Assembly: GCA_964019055.1 (NCBI GenBank)
Contig: OZ025220.1
Coordinates: forward strand, 5,211,620-5,275,619
Source: Anthopleura xanthogrammica
Taxonomy: Eukaryota; Cnidaria; Anthozoa; Actiniaria; Actiniidae
Direction of reading: 5' to 3'
DNA: 64,000 bases
The notes below the pieces were generated by a model. The model was not told where the DNA came from. It made no database searches and saw only the letters and a program-made list of their open reading frames with translations. Each line of letters starts with the position of its first letter. The stretch's first letter is position 1. A program made the translations under genes and the position numbers. Shown here one piece after another: positions 1 to 13,482 of this stretch.

Positions 1-3000
1 CCCACAACACTACATAATCAATCACCAACCCCTTACAGTGTATTATCCTACCCACCCCACTACATAATCAATCACAAACCGTTACAGTGTATTCTCCTAC
101 CCACCCCACTGCATAATCAATCACCAACCCCTTACAGTGTATTCTCCTACCCACCCCACTGCATAATCAATCATCAATCCCTTACAGTGTATTCTCCTAC
201 CCACCCCACTGCATAATCAATCACCAACCCCTTACGGTGTATTCTCCTACCCATCCCACTGCATAATCAATCACCAACCCCTTACAGTGTATTCTCCTAC
301 CCACCCCACTACATAATCAATCACCAACCCCTTACAGTGTATTCTCCTACCCATCCCATTACATAATCAATCATCAATCCCTTACAGTGTATTCTCCTAC
401 CAACAACACTACATAATCAATCACCAACCCCTTACAGTGTATTCTCCTACCCACCCCACTACATAATCAATCACCAACCCCTTACAGTGTATTCTCCTAC
501 CCACCCCACTACATAATCAATCACCAACCCCTTACAGTGTATTCTCCTACCCACCCCACTACATAATCAATCATCAATCCCTTACAGTGTATTCTCCTAC
601 CCACAACACTACATAATCAATCATCAACCCCTTACAGTGTATTCTATCCACCCCACTACATAATCAATCATCAACCCCTTACAGTGTATTCTATCCACCC
701 CACTACATAATCAATCATCAATCCCTTACAGTGTATTCTCCTACCCACAACACTACATAATCAATCACCAACCCCTTACAGTGTATTCTATCCACCCCAC
801 TACATAATCAATCATCAATCCCTTACAGTGTATTCTCCTACCCACAACACTACATAATCAATCACCAACCCCTAACAGTGTATTCTCCTACCAACAACAC
901 TACATAATCAATCACCAACCCCTTACAGTGTATTCTCCTACCCACCCCACTACATAATCAATCATCAATCCCTTACAGTGTATTCTCCTACCCACAACAC
1001 TACATAATCAATCACCAACCCCTTACAGTGTATTATCCTACCCACCCCACTGCATAATCAATCACCAACCCCTTACAGTGTATTCTCCTACCCACCCCAC
1101 TACATAATCAATCACCAACCCCTTACAGTGTATTCTCCTACCCACCCCACTGCATAATCAATCACCAACCCCTTACAGTGTATTCTCCTACCCACCCCAC
1201 TACATAATCAATCACCAACCCCTTACAGTGTATTCTCCTACCCACCCCACTACATAATCAATCACCAACCCCTTACAGTGTATTCTCCTACCCATCCCAT
1301 TACATAATCAATCACCAACCCCTTACAGTGTATTCTCCTACCCACCCCACTACATAATCAATCACCAACCCCTTACAGTGTATTCTCCTACCCATCCCAT
1401 TACATAATCAATCATCAATCCCTTACAGTGTATTCTCCTACCAACAACACTACATAATCAATCACCAACCCCTTACAGTGTATTCTCCTACCCACCCCAC
1501 TACATAATCAATCACCAACCCCTTACAGTGTATTCTCCTACCCACCCCACTACATAATCAATCACCAACCCCTTACAGTGTATTCTCCTACCCACCCCAC
1601 TACATAATCAATCATCAATCCCTTACAGTGTATTCTCCTACCCACAACACTACATAATCAATCATCAACCCCTTACAGTGTATTCTATCCACCCCACTAC
1701 ATAATCAATCATCAACCCCTTACAGTGTATTCTATCCACCCCACTACATAATCAATCATCAATCCCTTACAGTGTATTCTCCTACCCACAACACTACATA
1801 ATCAATCACCAACCCCTTACAGTGTATTCTATCCACCCCACTACATAATCAATCATCAATCCCTTACAGTGTATTCTCCTACCCACAACACTACATAATC
1901 AATCACCAACCCCTTACAGTGTATTCTCCTACCAACAACACTACATAATCAATCACCAACCCCTTACAGTGTATTCTCCTACCCACCCCACTACATAATC
2001 AATCATCAATCCCTTACAGTGTATTCTCCTACCCACAACACTACATAATCAATCACCAACCCCTTACAGTGTATTATCCTACCCACCCCACTGCATAATC
2101 AATCACCAACCCCTTACAGTGTATTCTCCTACCCACCCCACTACATAATCAATCACCAACCCCTTACAGTGTATTCTCCTACCCACCCCACTGCATAATC
2201 AATCACCAACCCCTTACAGTGTATTCTCCTACCCACCCCACTACATAATCAATCACCAACCCCTTACAGTGTATTCTCCTACCCACCCCACTACATAATC
2301 AATCACCAACCCCTTACAGTGTATTCTCCTACCCATCCCATTACATAATCAATCATCAATCCCTTACAGTGTATTCTCCTACCAACAACACTACATAATC
2401 AATCACCAACCCCTTACAGTGTATTCTATCCACCCCACTACATAATCAATCATCAATCCCTTACAGTGTATTCTCCTACCCACAACACTACATAATCAAT
2501 CACCAACCCCTTACAGTGTATTCTATCCACCCCACTACATAATCAATCATCAACTCCTTACAGTGTATTCTCCTACCCACCCCACTACATAATCAATCAC
2601 CAACCCCTTACAGTGTATTCTCCTACCCACCCCACTACATAATCAATCACCAACCCCTTACAGTGTATTCTCCTACCCACCCCACTACATAATCAATCAC
2701 CAACCCCTTACAGTGTATTCTCCTACCCACCCCACTACATAATCAATCATCAATCCCTTACAGTGTATTCTACTACCCACAACACTACATAATCAATCAT
2801 CAACCCCTTACAGTGTATTCTATCCACCCCACTACATAATCAATCATCAACCCCTTACAGTGTATTCTATCCACCCCACTACATAATCAATCATCAATCC
2901 CTTACAGTGTATTCTCCTACCCACAACACTACATAATCAATCACCAACCCCTTACAGTGTATTCTATCCACCCCACTACATAATCAATCATCAATCCCTT

Positions 3001-6000
3001 ACAGTGTATTCTCCTACCCACAACACTACATAATCAATCACCAACCCCTTACAGTGTATTCTCCTACCAACAACACTACATAATCAATCACCAACCCCTT
3101 ACAGTGTATTCTCCTACCCACCCCACTACATAATCAATCATCAATCCCTTACAGTGTATTCTCCTACCCACAACACTACATAATCAATCACCAACCCCTT
3201 ACAGTGTATTATCCTACCCACCCCACTGCATAATCAATCACCAACCCCTTACAGTGTATTCTCCTACCCACCCCACTACATAATCAATCACCAACCCCTT
3301 ACAGTGTATTCTCCTACCCACCCCACTGCATAATCAATCACCAACCCCTTACAGTGTATTCTCCTACCCACCCCACTACATAATCAATCACCAACCCCTT
3401 ACAGTGTATTCTCCTACCCACCCCACTACATAATCAATCACCAACCCCTTACAGTGTATTCTCCTACCCATCCCATTACATAATCAATCATCAATCCCTT
3501 ACAGTGTATTCTCCTACCAACAACACTACATAATCAATCACCAACCCCTTACAGTGTATTCTCCTACCCACCCCACTGCATAATCAATCACCAACCCCTT
3601 ACAGTGTATTCTCCTACCCACCCCACTACATAATCAATCACCAACCCCTTACAGTGTATTCTCCTACCCATCCCATTACATAATCAATCATCAATCCCTT
3701 ACAGTGTATTCTCCTACCAACAACACTACATAATCAATCACCAACCCCTTACAGTGTATTCTCCTACCCACCCCACTACATAATCAATCACCAACCCCTT
3801 ACAGTGTATTCTCCTACCCACCCCACTACATAATCAATCACCAACCCCTTACAGTGTATTCTCCTACCAACCCCACTACATAATCAATCATCAATCCCTT
3901 ACAGTGTATTCTCCTACCCACAACACTACATAATCAATCATCAACCCCTTACAGTGTATTCTATCCACCCCACTACATAATCAATCATCAACCCCTTACA
4001 GTGTATTCTATCCACCCCACTACATAATCAATCATCAATCCCTTACAGTGTATTCTCCTACCCACAACACTACATAATCAATCACCAACCCCTTACAGTG
4101 TATTCTATCCACCCCACTACATAATCAATCATCAATCCCTTACAGTGTATTCTCCTACCCACAACACTACATAATCAATCACCAACCCCTTACAGTGTAT
4201 TCTCCTACCAACAACACTACATAATCAATCACCAACCCCTTACAGTGTATTCTCCTACCCACCCCACTACATAATCAATCATCAATCCCTTACAGTGTAT
4301 TCTCCTACCCACAACACTACATAATCAATCACCAACCCCTTACAGTGTATTATCCTACCCACCCCACTACATAATCAATCACAAACCGTTACAGTGTATT
4401 CTCCTACCCACCCCACTGCATAATCAATCACCAACCCCTTACAGTGTATTCTCCTACCCACCCCACTGCATAATCAATCATCAATCCCTTACAGTGTATT
4501 CTCCTACCCACCCCACTGCATAATCAATCACCAACCCCTTACAGTGTATTCTCCTACCCACCCCACTGCATAATCAATCACCAACCCCTTACAGTGTATT
4601 CTCCTACCCACCCCACTACATAATCAATCACCAACCCCTTACAGTGTATTCTCCTACCCACCCCATTACATAATCAATCACCAACCCCTTACAGTGTATT
4701 CTCCTACCCACCCCACTGCATAATCAATCACCAACCCCTTACAGTGTATTCTCCTACCCACCCCACTACATAATCAATCACCAACCCCTTACAGTGTATT
4801 CTCCTACCCATCCCATTACATAATCAATCACCAACCCCTTACAGTGTATTCTCCTACCCACCCCATTACATAATCAATAACCAACCCCTTACAGTGTATT
4901 CTCCTACCCACAACACTACATAATCAATCATCAACCCCTTACAGTGTATTCTATCCACCCCACTACATAATCAGTCATCAACCCTTTACAGTGTATTCTC
5001 CTACCCATCCTACTACATAATCAATCATCAACCCCTTACAGTGTATTCTCCTACCCACCCCACTACATAATCAATCACCAACCCCTTACAGTGTATTATC
5101 CCACCCATCCCACTAGATAATCAATCACAAACCCCTTACAGTGTATTCTCCTACCCACCCCACTGCATAATCCATCACCAACCCCTTACAGTGTATTCTC
5201 CTACCCACCCCACTGCATAATCAATCACCAACCCCTTACAGTGTATTCTCCTACCCACCCCACTACATAATCAATCACCAACCCCTTACAGTGTATTCTC
5301 CTACCCATCCCATTACATAATCAATCATCAATCCCTTACAGTGTATTCTCCTACCAACAACACTACATAATCAATCACCAACCCCTTACAGTGTATTCTC
5401 CTACCCACCCCACTACATAATCAATCACCAACCCCTTACAGTGTATTCTCCTACCCACCCCACTACATAATCAATCACCAACCCCTTACAGTGTATTCTC
5501 CTACCAACCCCACTACATAATCAATCATCAATCCCTTACAGTGTATTCTCCTACCCACAACACTACATAATCAATCATCAACCCCTTACAGTGTATTCTA
5601 TCCACCCCACTACATAATCAATCATCAACCCCTTACAGTGTATTCTATCCACCCCACTACATAATCAATCATCAATCCCTTACAGTGTATTCTCCTACCC
5701 ACAACACTACATAATCAATCACCAACCCCTTACAGTGTATTCTATCCACCCCACTACATAATCAATCATCAATCCCTTACAGTGTATTCTCCTACCCACA
5801 ACACTACATAATCAATCACCAACCCCTTACAGTGTATTCTCCTACCAACAACACTACATAATCAATCACCAACCCCTTACAGTGTATTCTCCTACCCACC
5901 CCACTACATAATCAATCATCAATCCCTTACAGTGTATTCTCCTACCCACAACACTACATAATCAATCACCAACCCCTTACAGTGTATTATCCTACCCACC

Positions 6001-8220
6001 CCACTACATAATCAATCACAAACCGTTACAGTGTATTCTCCTACCCACCCCACTGCATAATCAATCACCAACCCCTTACAGTGTATTCTTCTACCCACCC
6101 CACTGCATAATCAATCATCAATCCCTTACAGTGTATTCTCCTACCCACCCCACTGCATAATCAATCACCAACCCCTTACAGTGTATTCTCCTACCCACCC
6201 CACTGCATAATCAATCACCAACCCCTTACAGTGTATTCTCCTACCCACCCCACTACATAATCAATCACCAACCCCTTACAGTGTATTCTCCTACCCACCC
6301 CATTACATAATCAATCACCAACCCCTTACAGTGTATTCTCCTACCCACCCCACTGCATAATCAATCACAAACCCTTACAGTGTATTCTCCTACCCACCCC
6401 ACTGCATAATCAATCACCAACCCCTTACAGTGTATTCTCCTACCCACCCCACTGCATAATCCATCACCAACCCCTTACAGTGTATTCTCCTACCCACCCC
6501 ACTTCATAATCAATCACCAACCCCTTACAGTGTATTCTCCTACCCACCCCACTGCATAATCAATCACCAACCCCTTACAGTGTATTCTCCTACCCACCCC
6601 ACTACATAATCAATCACCAACCCCTTACAGTGTATTCTCCTACCCATCCCATTACATAATCAATCATCAATCCCTTACAGTGTATTCTCCTACCAACAAC
6701 ACTACATAATCAATCACCAACCCCTTACAGTGTATTCTCCTACCCACCCCACTACATAATCAATCACCAACCCCTTACAGTGTATTCTCCTACCCACCCC
6801 ACTACATAATCAATCACCAACCCCTTACAGTGTATTCTCCTACCAACCCTACTACATAATCAATCATCAATCCCTTACAGTGTATTCTCCTACCCACAAC
6901 ACTACATAATCAATCATCAACCCCTTACAGTGTATTCTATCCACCCCACTACATAATCAATCATCAACCCCTTACAGTGTATTCTATCCACCCCACTACA
7001 TAATCAATCATCAATCCCTTACAGTGTATTCTCCTACCCACAACACTACATAATCAATCACCAACCCCTTACAGTGTATTCTATCCACCCCACTACATAA
7101 TCAATCATCAATCCCTTACAGTGTATTCTCCTACCCACAACACTACATAATCAATCACCAACCCCTTACAGTGTATTCTCCTACCAACAACACTACATAA
7201 TCAATCACCAACCCCTTACAGTGTATTCTCCTACCCACCCCACTACATAATCAATCATCAATCCCTTACAGTGTATTCTCCTACCCACAACACTACATAA
7301 TCAATCACCAACCCCTTACAGTGTATTATCCTACCCACCCCACTACATAATCAATCACAAACCGTTACAGTGTATTCTCCTACCCACCCCACTGCATAAT
7401 CAATCACCAACCCCTTACAGTGTATTCTCCTACCCACCCCACTGCATAATCAATCATCAATCCCTTACAGTGTATTCTCCTACCCACCCCACTGCATAAT
7501 CAATCACCAACCCCTTACAGTGTATTCTCCTACCCACCCCACTGCATAATCAATCACCAACCCCTTACAGTGTATTCTCCTACCCACCCCACTACATAAT
7601 CAATCACCAACCCCTTACAGTGTATTCTCCTACCCACCCCATTACATAATCAATCACCAACCCCTTACAGTGTATTCTCCTACCCACCCCACTGCATAAT
7701 CAATCACCAACCCCTTACAGTGTATTCTCCTACCCACCCCACTACATAATCAATCACCAACCCCTTACAGTGTATTCTCCTACCCATCCCATTACATAAT
7801 CAATCACCAACCCCTTACAGTGTATTCTCCTACCCACCCCATTACATAATCAATAACCAACCCCTTACAGTGTATTCTCCTACCCACAACACTACATAAT
7901 CAATCATCAACCCCTTACAGTGTATTCTATCCACCCCACTACATAATCAGTCATCAACCCTTTACAGTGTATTCTCCTACCCATCCTACTACATAATCAA
8001 TCATCAACCCCTTACAGTGTATTCTCCTACCCACCCCACTACATAATCAATCACCAACCCCTTACAGTGTATTATCCCACCCACCCCACTAGATAATCAA
8101 TCACAAACCCCTTACAGTGTATTCTCCTACCCACCCCACTAGATAATCAATCACAAACCTCTTACAGTGTATTCTCCTACCCACCCCACTACATACACTG
8201 TAATCAATCACAAACCCCTT
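1..8220. repeat. ~50-bp tandem satellite with higher-order structure
   Basis: About 165 head-to-tail monomers cover the first 8.2 kb and continue beyond the left window edge. The usual monomer is 50 bp (core CATAATCAATCACCAACC, then CCTTACAGTGTATTCTC). A 47-bp variant (TATTCTATCCACC junction) recurs in clusters near 0.65, 1.69, 2.82, 3.96, 5.60 and 6.94 kb. Variant bases recur in a fixed order, so there is a higher-order repeat of roughly 1.0-1.6 kb. The rare ACAAACCGTT variant lies at about 74, 4381, 6018 and 7357. Every monomer has stop codons in several frames and I see no coding potential. The right edge decays at 8160-8230, where the last monomer carries a small insertion. Confidence 0.97.
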
Positions 8221-8252
8221 ATGTTAAACCCCATATTCTACAGGATTACTCT

Positions 8253-8353
8253 AGGATCCTGCAGGAAGGCTGAGGATTCTACCGGATAAGGGGCATATCC
8301 GGTAGAATCCTCAGCCTTCCTATATATATCTTGTTTAGGTCCTGCAGGATCCT
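8253..8353. repeat. Near-perfect palindrome with a 20-bp interruption in one arm
   Basis: The left arm 8253-8288 starts AGGATCCTGCAGGAAGG and ends TACCGGATA. The right arm is its exact reverse complement over 8296-8320 and again over 8341-8353. A 7-nt loop lies at 8289-8295. The AT-rich stretch 8321-8340 interrupts the right arm only. Total arm length is about 36 bp. It sits just beyond the end of the 50-bp satellite. It may be a small foldback element or a hairpin at the satellite boundary; nothing suggests a gene. Confidence 0.85.
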
Positions 8354-9158
8354 AAGTACGATAACCAAGCCACTTAGACAGTGAGAACCTGAGAACTATT
8401 TAATCAAAATGTAGAATGAAAACAATGCATTCTAACTTTGGCTATTGGAGTGAATCAGAAGCCTGGACTGCTTGAGTTGTTTTCAAGATTGGCTTTTTTT
8501 CATGGGAATCGGAATAATTTTGTTGCATCGGATGGAATTACTCTTGAAATACTATTTTTTGATGGTATAGCTGTATTTGTCTTGAGTAGCCAAGGTTGGA
8601 ATGCATTCTATTCTACATTTTGATTGGTTCACACTGTTATAGTAGTCGCAGTGTAATCCCAGACTGGATCCAACTTTGGAACCTAATCCTAGACAAGATC
8701 CTGTTCAAGATTTTCACCAGGGATACACAGCCTTTCATGTTTTTGAAACCTTTTAATATCTACTTTGCAGTGTAGGAGGAGGTTGAGAGAACGTAGTTAA
8801 GAAATATTGGGCAAAGTAACTGACAGCAAAACAATGAATTCATAGTCAAGAAAAGTCTCTTTCTTACAGGCAATTTGGATGAATTCCATAAATTACAAAT
8901 TCTAATTTTTTGCAGATATTTAGTTCAAACCTTTGTTCCTAAAGTCATAAAATAGTCAGAATATGTACAAGACTCTTTGTTATTAAATAAATATGGGACT
9001 TGGTTTCGGCAGTCATTTTGTTTGTTTTGACCACCACTTTGGTTACCCGGTGGTTTGGAGGAAGTAAAATTACACTCAAAAGTCATGTGATTGAAACCCA
9101 AGAATAGCCTCATAAAAACATGGCTAAGAGCCAATCAGAAAGTGCTTAGGAAAATCAA
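8354..9158. other. Low-copy DNA, no gene recognised
   Basis: This AT-rich stretch has only short open frames (60-70 codons) without recognisable domains or convincing splice sites. I see no structural RNA. Confidence 0.5.
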
Positions 9159-9396
9159 GGTGGAGTAGTGGTATATAGTGCTCTTGCCTATCACCTCTGG
9201 GGTCTCTGGTTTGATTCCCAGGCTTGGTATAACACATATACAGTATGAGTAGAGTTTGTTAGCTCTCTGCCTTGATTCGAGGGTTTTTCTCTGGGTTCAA
9301 CTCCCTCTGTAAAAACTAACATGCTTAAATTCGAATTCAATCTGTGAATTTTTGATCAGCCAAGAGGCCATTTCAGGATATCGATTAAAAAAAAAA
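9159..9396 (+). mobile_element. tRNA-derived SINE
   Basis: The head at 9159-9230 reads like a decayed tRNA. An A-box-like GTGGTATATAGTGCTCTTGCC is followed about 35 nt later by a B-box-like GGTTTGATTCCC, giving an internal RNA polymerase III promoter. The downstream body contains CTCTGGGTTCAACTCCCTCTG, similar to SINE cores I know from cnidarian genomes. A short A-rich stretch at about 9386-9396 may be the tail. No target-site duplication was found, so the 3' end is approximate. Confidence 0.65.
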
Positions 9397-10199
9397 TTCA
9401 AGTAAATCCAATGCCTCACCCTTTTCCCACAAAATTTAAATTAAAACAATGTTCTGACCCTAAAAAAGAAATAGAATTCTATACAAACAAATCCAGTTAC
9501 ACTATTGGTCAGGGTTTGAAATTCCCACAAGATAATTTGCTAAATGCGAGTTGAAAATTAAAAATATTGAGTGAAAAGAAATTGAACTCACATTTTCTAG
9601 CTAGTTCTCTTTTTAGAAAATAATCATGAAATGCAAAGAAAAATAAAGTCTTTGCATTTGCATTCAATCCATTTATCTTATAGCTGCCCAATGCACAAGA
9701 TAAGTTTATCTTGTCATTAAAAATTAAAATTCTAACCCAACTGGTCTTTACAGCTGTAAATAGCTACTAGAAAGGGCCTGTTTCTACTAGGCTGACAAAA
9801 ATTGTCATCATAATGATTTTAAAAGTCATCAGATGAAAAAATTTGGATTTGGCTGAAAATTGTTTGGCCCAGTGTGTTTGCCTTACTGAGATACCAAAAT
9901 CTAATGCAAACTACTATGCCAATCAAAAATGTACCTGCCTATAAAGATCAATTGCTGCTTGGTAGAGATATTCATCAATTTGGTAAAAATTTGGTTTCCA
10001 AATTCCGTTCTCTACTCATTATGCACAGCTACTAGTGACGGAATTGACGTAAATGCCTTGCTTTTGTCACTTTCCACTGCATTTGTTCTGTTAAATATCA
10101 TGAAAGGCTGATCACTGCATGTAAAATAATTTAGCATTTATGAGCACAAGCAATATACAAAACTGTTGAATGCACTTGAAATTTCAATTTCACATCATA
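9397..10199. other. Low-copy DNA, no gene recognised
   Basis: AT-rich sequence with no domain, splice structure or repeat that I can support. Confidence 0.5.
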
Positions 10200-10716
10200 A
10201 TGCACCTTTCAATGTAAGTCCTGTGGGGGGGGGGGGGGGGGTATTCGGGCAAGGGTTGGGGATTTGATAGCAAACATGTGCCCCATAGTCTCCTGGTAGT
10301 GTCACCCAAGCCAGACAAGTTGAAGGGTAGAGGCCAGACGAAGCATGATCCACTGGTCCTCCAGGTTATGGGGTTGGGCACAGGACTAACAACCCTGTCT
10401 CATAAAAAATTAAGTGGTACAGAAACAGCAACAATTACAAAGGAATAAAAGGCTACCACTTGGTCATCCTTTGTAGCTGTCCTACATACCAGCTAGGCAT
10501 GTGCAGTAAGTAAACTTGACGTATGTGCCCCTCGGTCGGGAGTTTCATCGCTTAAAAAAGCTGACACTATAGTAAATGTATGACAATTCTCCCATTTGGT
10601 GGTGTTATTTAGTGCAATTTGATTGACAACTACTTCCCCACCCTGGGCCATTTGAATTATTTTAAGGGATTTGTCCGAATACTCCCCCTCCCCGGGACTT
10701 ACATTGATAGGTGCAT
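10200..10716. mobile_element. MITE-like element with ~50-bp terminal inverted repeats
   Basis: The left end ATGCACCTTTCAATGTAAGT is matched by the reverse complement of the right end, ACTTACATTGATAGGTGCAT (one mismatch in 20). Similarity continues inward past a G-run (10225-10241) or C-rich run to a shared GTATTCGG motif. The ~400-bp interior encodes nothing recognisable, so this is a non-autonomous DNA transposon. A target-site duplication could not be assigned. Confidence 0.75.
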
Positions 10717-11866
10717 AAGTGTATAGACTAAGAAAATAGGAAAGTTTCTATTCCATCTGCTTCCTGTTCATTTTCACATTTCTTATGCTAATAGCCGTGC
10801 TACTATTGACCTAAGATTGACCTAAATTCTTTATTCTAAATTGTGAACTAGCCTCATATGAAAAGTAAATATTTGAAAAATGACAGTGAGCATAAGCTTT
10901 ATGCTAGTCTCATACAATAGGACGAATATATTTCGTTTATCTAAGCATTAAGCTTACTTAACTATAAAAGCGGTTTTAATAGCGATTATTTAGGCACAAT
11001 GAAAAGGAAACAGTTATAGTAGCTCAACTACTGTAAATATGTACACGAATGAATGACACAAGAAAAAAACCTCATCTATAATATATATGAAAGAACACGG
11101 CATAGAATAGGGTTAAGAAAATTATCAGGTTTTAATTCTACAATAGTTCCAACGAGAATATAAAAATACCGTAAGCTTAATGCCTTAGTAAGCTTACTTT
11201 AGTTCAGACAAAAGCCTCGAGTTGGTCCAACGAGTCAAGTGCCTTTGAACCTCGAAACTCTGTTCAAATCACCCATTACACCACACTACATCAATACTGA
11301 CTTACCTAACGTACCAGTTGTCCACGAAACAGTCTGATCTTGGGTGGAAAATAAAGGAAATTCCAACGTTCTACAACAACAAGTGGAACGAATGACTGGA
11401 GGATTGGAAGACAGAGAGAGACTGGACACAACACAGGGAACCCAAGTTCATCACCTGGTGTTTTGGTACACGGTTTCATCATCATCATCATAAGTTATCA
11501 TCACAGAGTTCAGTCCAAGAACTTAACTGATATTGTCTGTGCTAGTGCTGGCCACTTCAATGTTTTTTGAAATAGCTGTATAACTGTTTCATGTTGTTAA
11601 CATTTTATTTGACAAAAGGAGGGATTGTTTTGGGTTCCCTGTGCTATGTGTGGGATCCCTGTGTGTTTACTTGCGTTGCGTTGCTTTGCGTTGCTTGTCA
11701 GCCATCTTGGAAGTTGAAGTTGTGAAAATACTATCAGGAATGTGGAGGAATGAATGTGAAAGAATAAATGAATGAGTGAATGAACGATGGATAGGTTGGA
11801 TAGTTGGACAGACCGGCGGATAAAAAGAAGAGGAATCAAGACTGTTTCTGGACTCAGACTGCGCAA
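10717..11866. other. Low-copy DNA with minor simple repeats, no gene recognised
   Basis: It holds a short (TCA)n tract around 11476-11491 and a TTGCGTTGC-like repeat near 11671-11697. A ~15-bp inverted pair, ACAGGGAACCCAA near 11431 and TTGGGTTCCCTGT near 11628, lies about 200 bp apart. Open frames are short and without domains. Confidence 0.45.
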
Positions 11867-12090
11867 GACAATACTCCAGTTTCGAGTTCTCTTTTACGCT
11901 GTGTTAGCCTCAATTGTGCGTAAATTATGCAGAAATTTAGATAAAACTCGTGAAATTTCAAAGTATTTTTATTGTCTTCTTTTCACACAGATCTCTTGAA
12001 TTGCCACGGGCTGTTACTGAATAAAAGAATATATTACACGGTTTTGAGGCTAACACAGCGTAAAAGAGAACTCGAAACGGGAGTATTGTC
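11867..12090. mobile_element. 224-bp MITE with ~48-bp terminal inverted repeats
   Basis: The left end GACAATACTCCAGTTTCGAG, continuing to GTGTTAGCCTCAA, is repeated in reverse complement at 12043-12090, with about one mismatch over ~47 bp. The 130-bp interior is AT-rich and non-coding. High arm identity suggests recent insertion or arm conversion. No obvious target-site duplication. Confidence 0.85.
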
Positions 12091-12660
12091 AGCTATCATG
12101 AAATGAAATAGAAACAAATTAAATAAACTAGAGAAATCTAGAAATTACCTTTTTTTGCATCCGTCGATCGCCAGATATGATGCACACGCATCTCTGTAGG
12201 CAATCGACACTCAGCAAAACGTTACTAGTTTAGGACTAATAATTAGTGTAGGTAATCGTATTGGGCGAGTAAAATTAAGGATTAATTTCAAGAGATTAAT
12301 TGAAATTGTCGGAGTCGCGCGAAGCAGCGCCCTTTCTTTTTTCTTTTTGCTTCGGCGATTTTGCTCCTCGTTTGAAACTTTATTTTCACAACGAATCCGG
12401 AAGATTCTCCTAACGCAGCGTTTGATGAAAGTCTGGATTTTCTTGTGGATCTTTTTTGGTTGTCTTCCATGTTTCTGCGCCGTGCAACAGCACCGACTTC
12501 ACGTTGGAGGTCAATATTCGTAATTTGGTTGCTGTTCTGAGTTCTCTAGATGCCGAAATATTCTTTAACACAAGAAAAACAGACTTAGCCTTCCCCAATC
12601 TTATCGCTACATCTTTATCTGTACCTTCGAAACGGTCCACTACACGAAGGTAAGTATGCG
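12091..12660. other. Low-copy DNA, no gene recognised
   Basis: Short overlapping open frames occur on both strands at 12.29-12.65 kb. None shows a domain or a conserved splice arrangement. An old gene fragment cannot be excluded. Confidence 0.4.
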
Positions 12661-12910
12661 ATTCCGGGGGGGGGGGAGGGGGAGGTACTCCCTATAATGG
12701 ACTATACGGGGATGCTCCGCCCTAAAGGGGTACTCCAGGCCGCAGGTATAGCAAAGGGGTGGAAATTTGTGAGTTTTGGTATAAAAAGGGTAGATTTTCT
12801 TCAAAGGTATATGAAAGGGGTACCTTTTCAGGCAAAAAGGTATATAAAAGGGGTACTTTTTTGCTGAAATTTGGTAAAGAAAACACGCCTTTTTTGGTAA
12901 CACCACACAG
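12661..12910. repeat. Dispersed G-rich repeat with AAGGGGTA motifs
   Basis: It starts with a G-run, then GGTACTCCCTATAATGG and ATGCTCCGCCC, followed by four or more spaced copies of an AAAGGGGTA or AAAAGGGTA motif with GGTATA(T/A)AA. I recall this sequence class as abundant in anthozoan genomes; that is recollection, not a search. Open frames on both strands are by-products. Confidence 0.6.
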
Positions 12911-13250
12911 CTTCACAACCAAAGTTGTCAGTTTAATGTACAAAAGCCCAGGCATAGAAGTACTTCGTCAATCAAAAAAGAGCATTCAAAAGTGAGTAAG
13001 CAGGAAAAGTTTCAATACATGAAGCCTTGGCATTTTTTTCCTTCTACTTATTACAGATAGAAGTACCAGATTTTGCAGGTCAATACTGACTAGCCTCGCT
13101 TTGGTGTCATTTACACACCTTACACTGAAGTAACTCAATTTTTTATCATAGATTTTTCACAGAATCCTTATTTTTATAATCTTCTTTCCATTGATGTGTT
13201 TTGTTCCTCTTGAGGCATTAAATTTAGAAAATACAGTCTATGTCATTAAT
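12911..13250. other. Low-copy DNA, nothing recognised
   Basis: AT-rich; no repeat or coding signal found. Confidence 0.4.
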
Positions 13251-13482
13251 GTTGTCCACCAAAAAAGACATTTAGACCAAAAGAAATGTCACGTGATACC
13301 TAATACACTCGCTCTAAATACTCGATACCAGCAATCATTGTATAAGTAGAGTTCATAATTATTATTCTATGTTCATTGTTACTCATTATAGAGTTTGAAA
13401 CCAGAATTTATATCGTTTAAAACAAATAAACAAATCATCACGTGATACTTCTTTTGGTCTTTAAGTTTTTTCACAGGACAAC
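13251..13482. mobile_element. MITE-like element with imperfect ~48-bp inverted repeats
   Basis: The left end (TTGTCCACCAAAAAAGACA, then AGACCAAAAGAA, then TCACGTGATAC) pairs with the right end around 13439-13482 in reverse complement, with roughly ten mismatches. The interior is AT-rich. It is older than the 11.87-kb element judging by arm divergence. Confidence 0.65.

Noticed and set aside
1..8220. Telomeric or rDNA spacer repeat
   Set aside because: The 50-bp monomer does not contain a TTAGGG-type motif and no rRNA sequence adjoins it.
9159..9230. Functional tRNA gene
   Set aside because: The A- and B-box-like motifs are present, but the arms do not form a proper cloverleaf and the sequence continues into a SINE body.
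12640..12995. Overlapping 77-88-codon frames on both strands
   Set aside because: They lie in the G-rich dispersed repeat, and the repeated peptides (e.g. YPFYIPFCLKRYPFHIP) come from its repeated motif.
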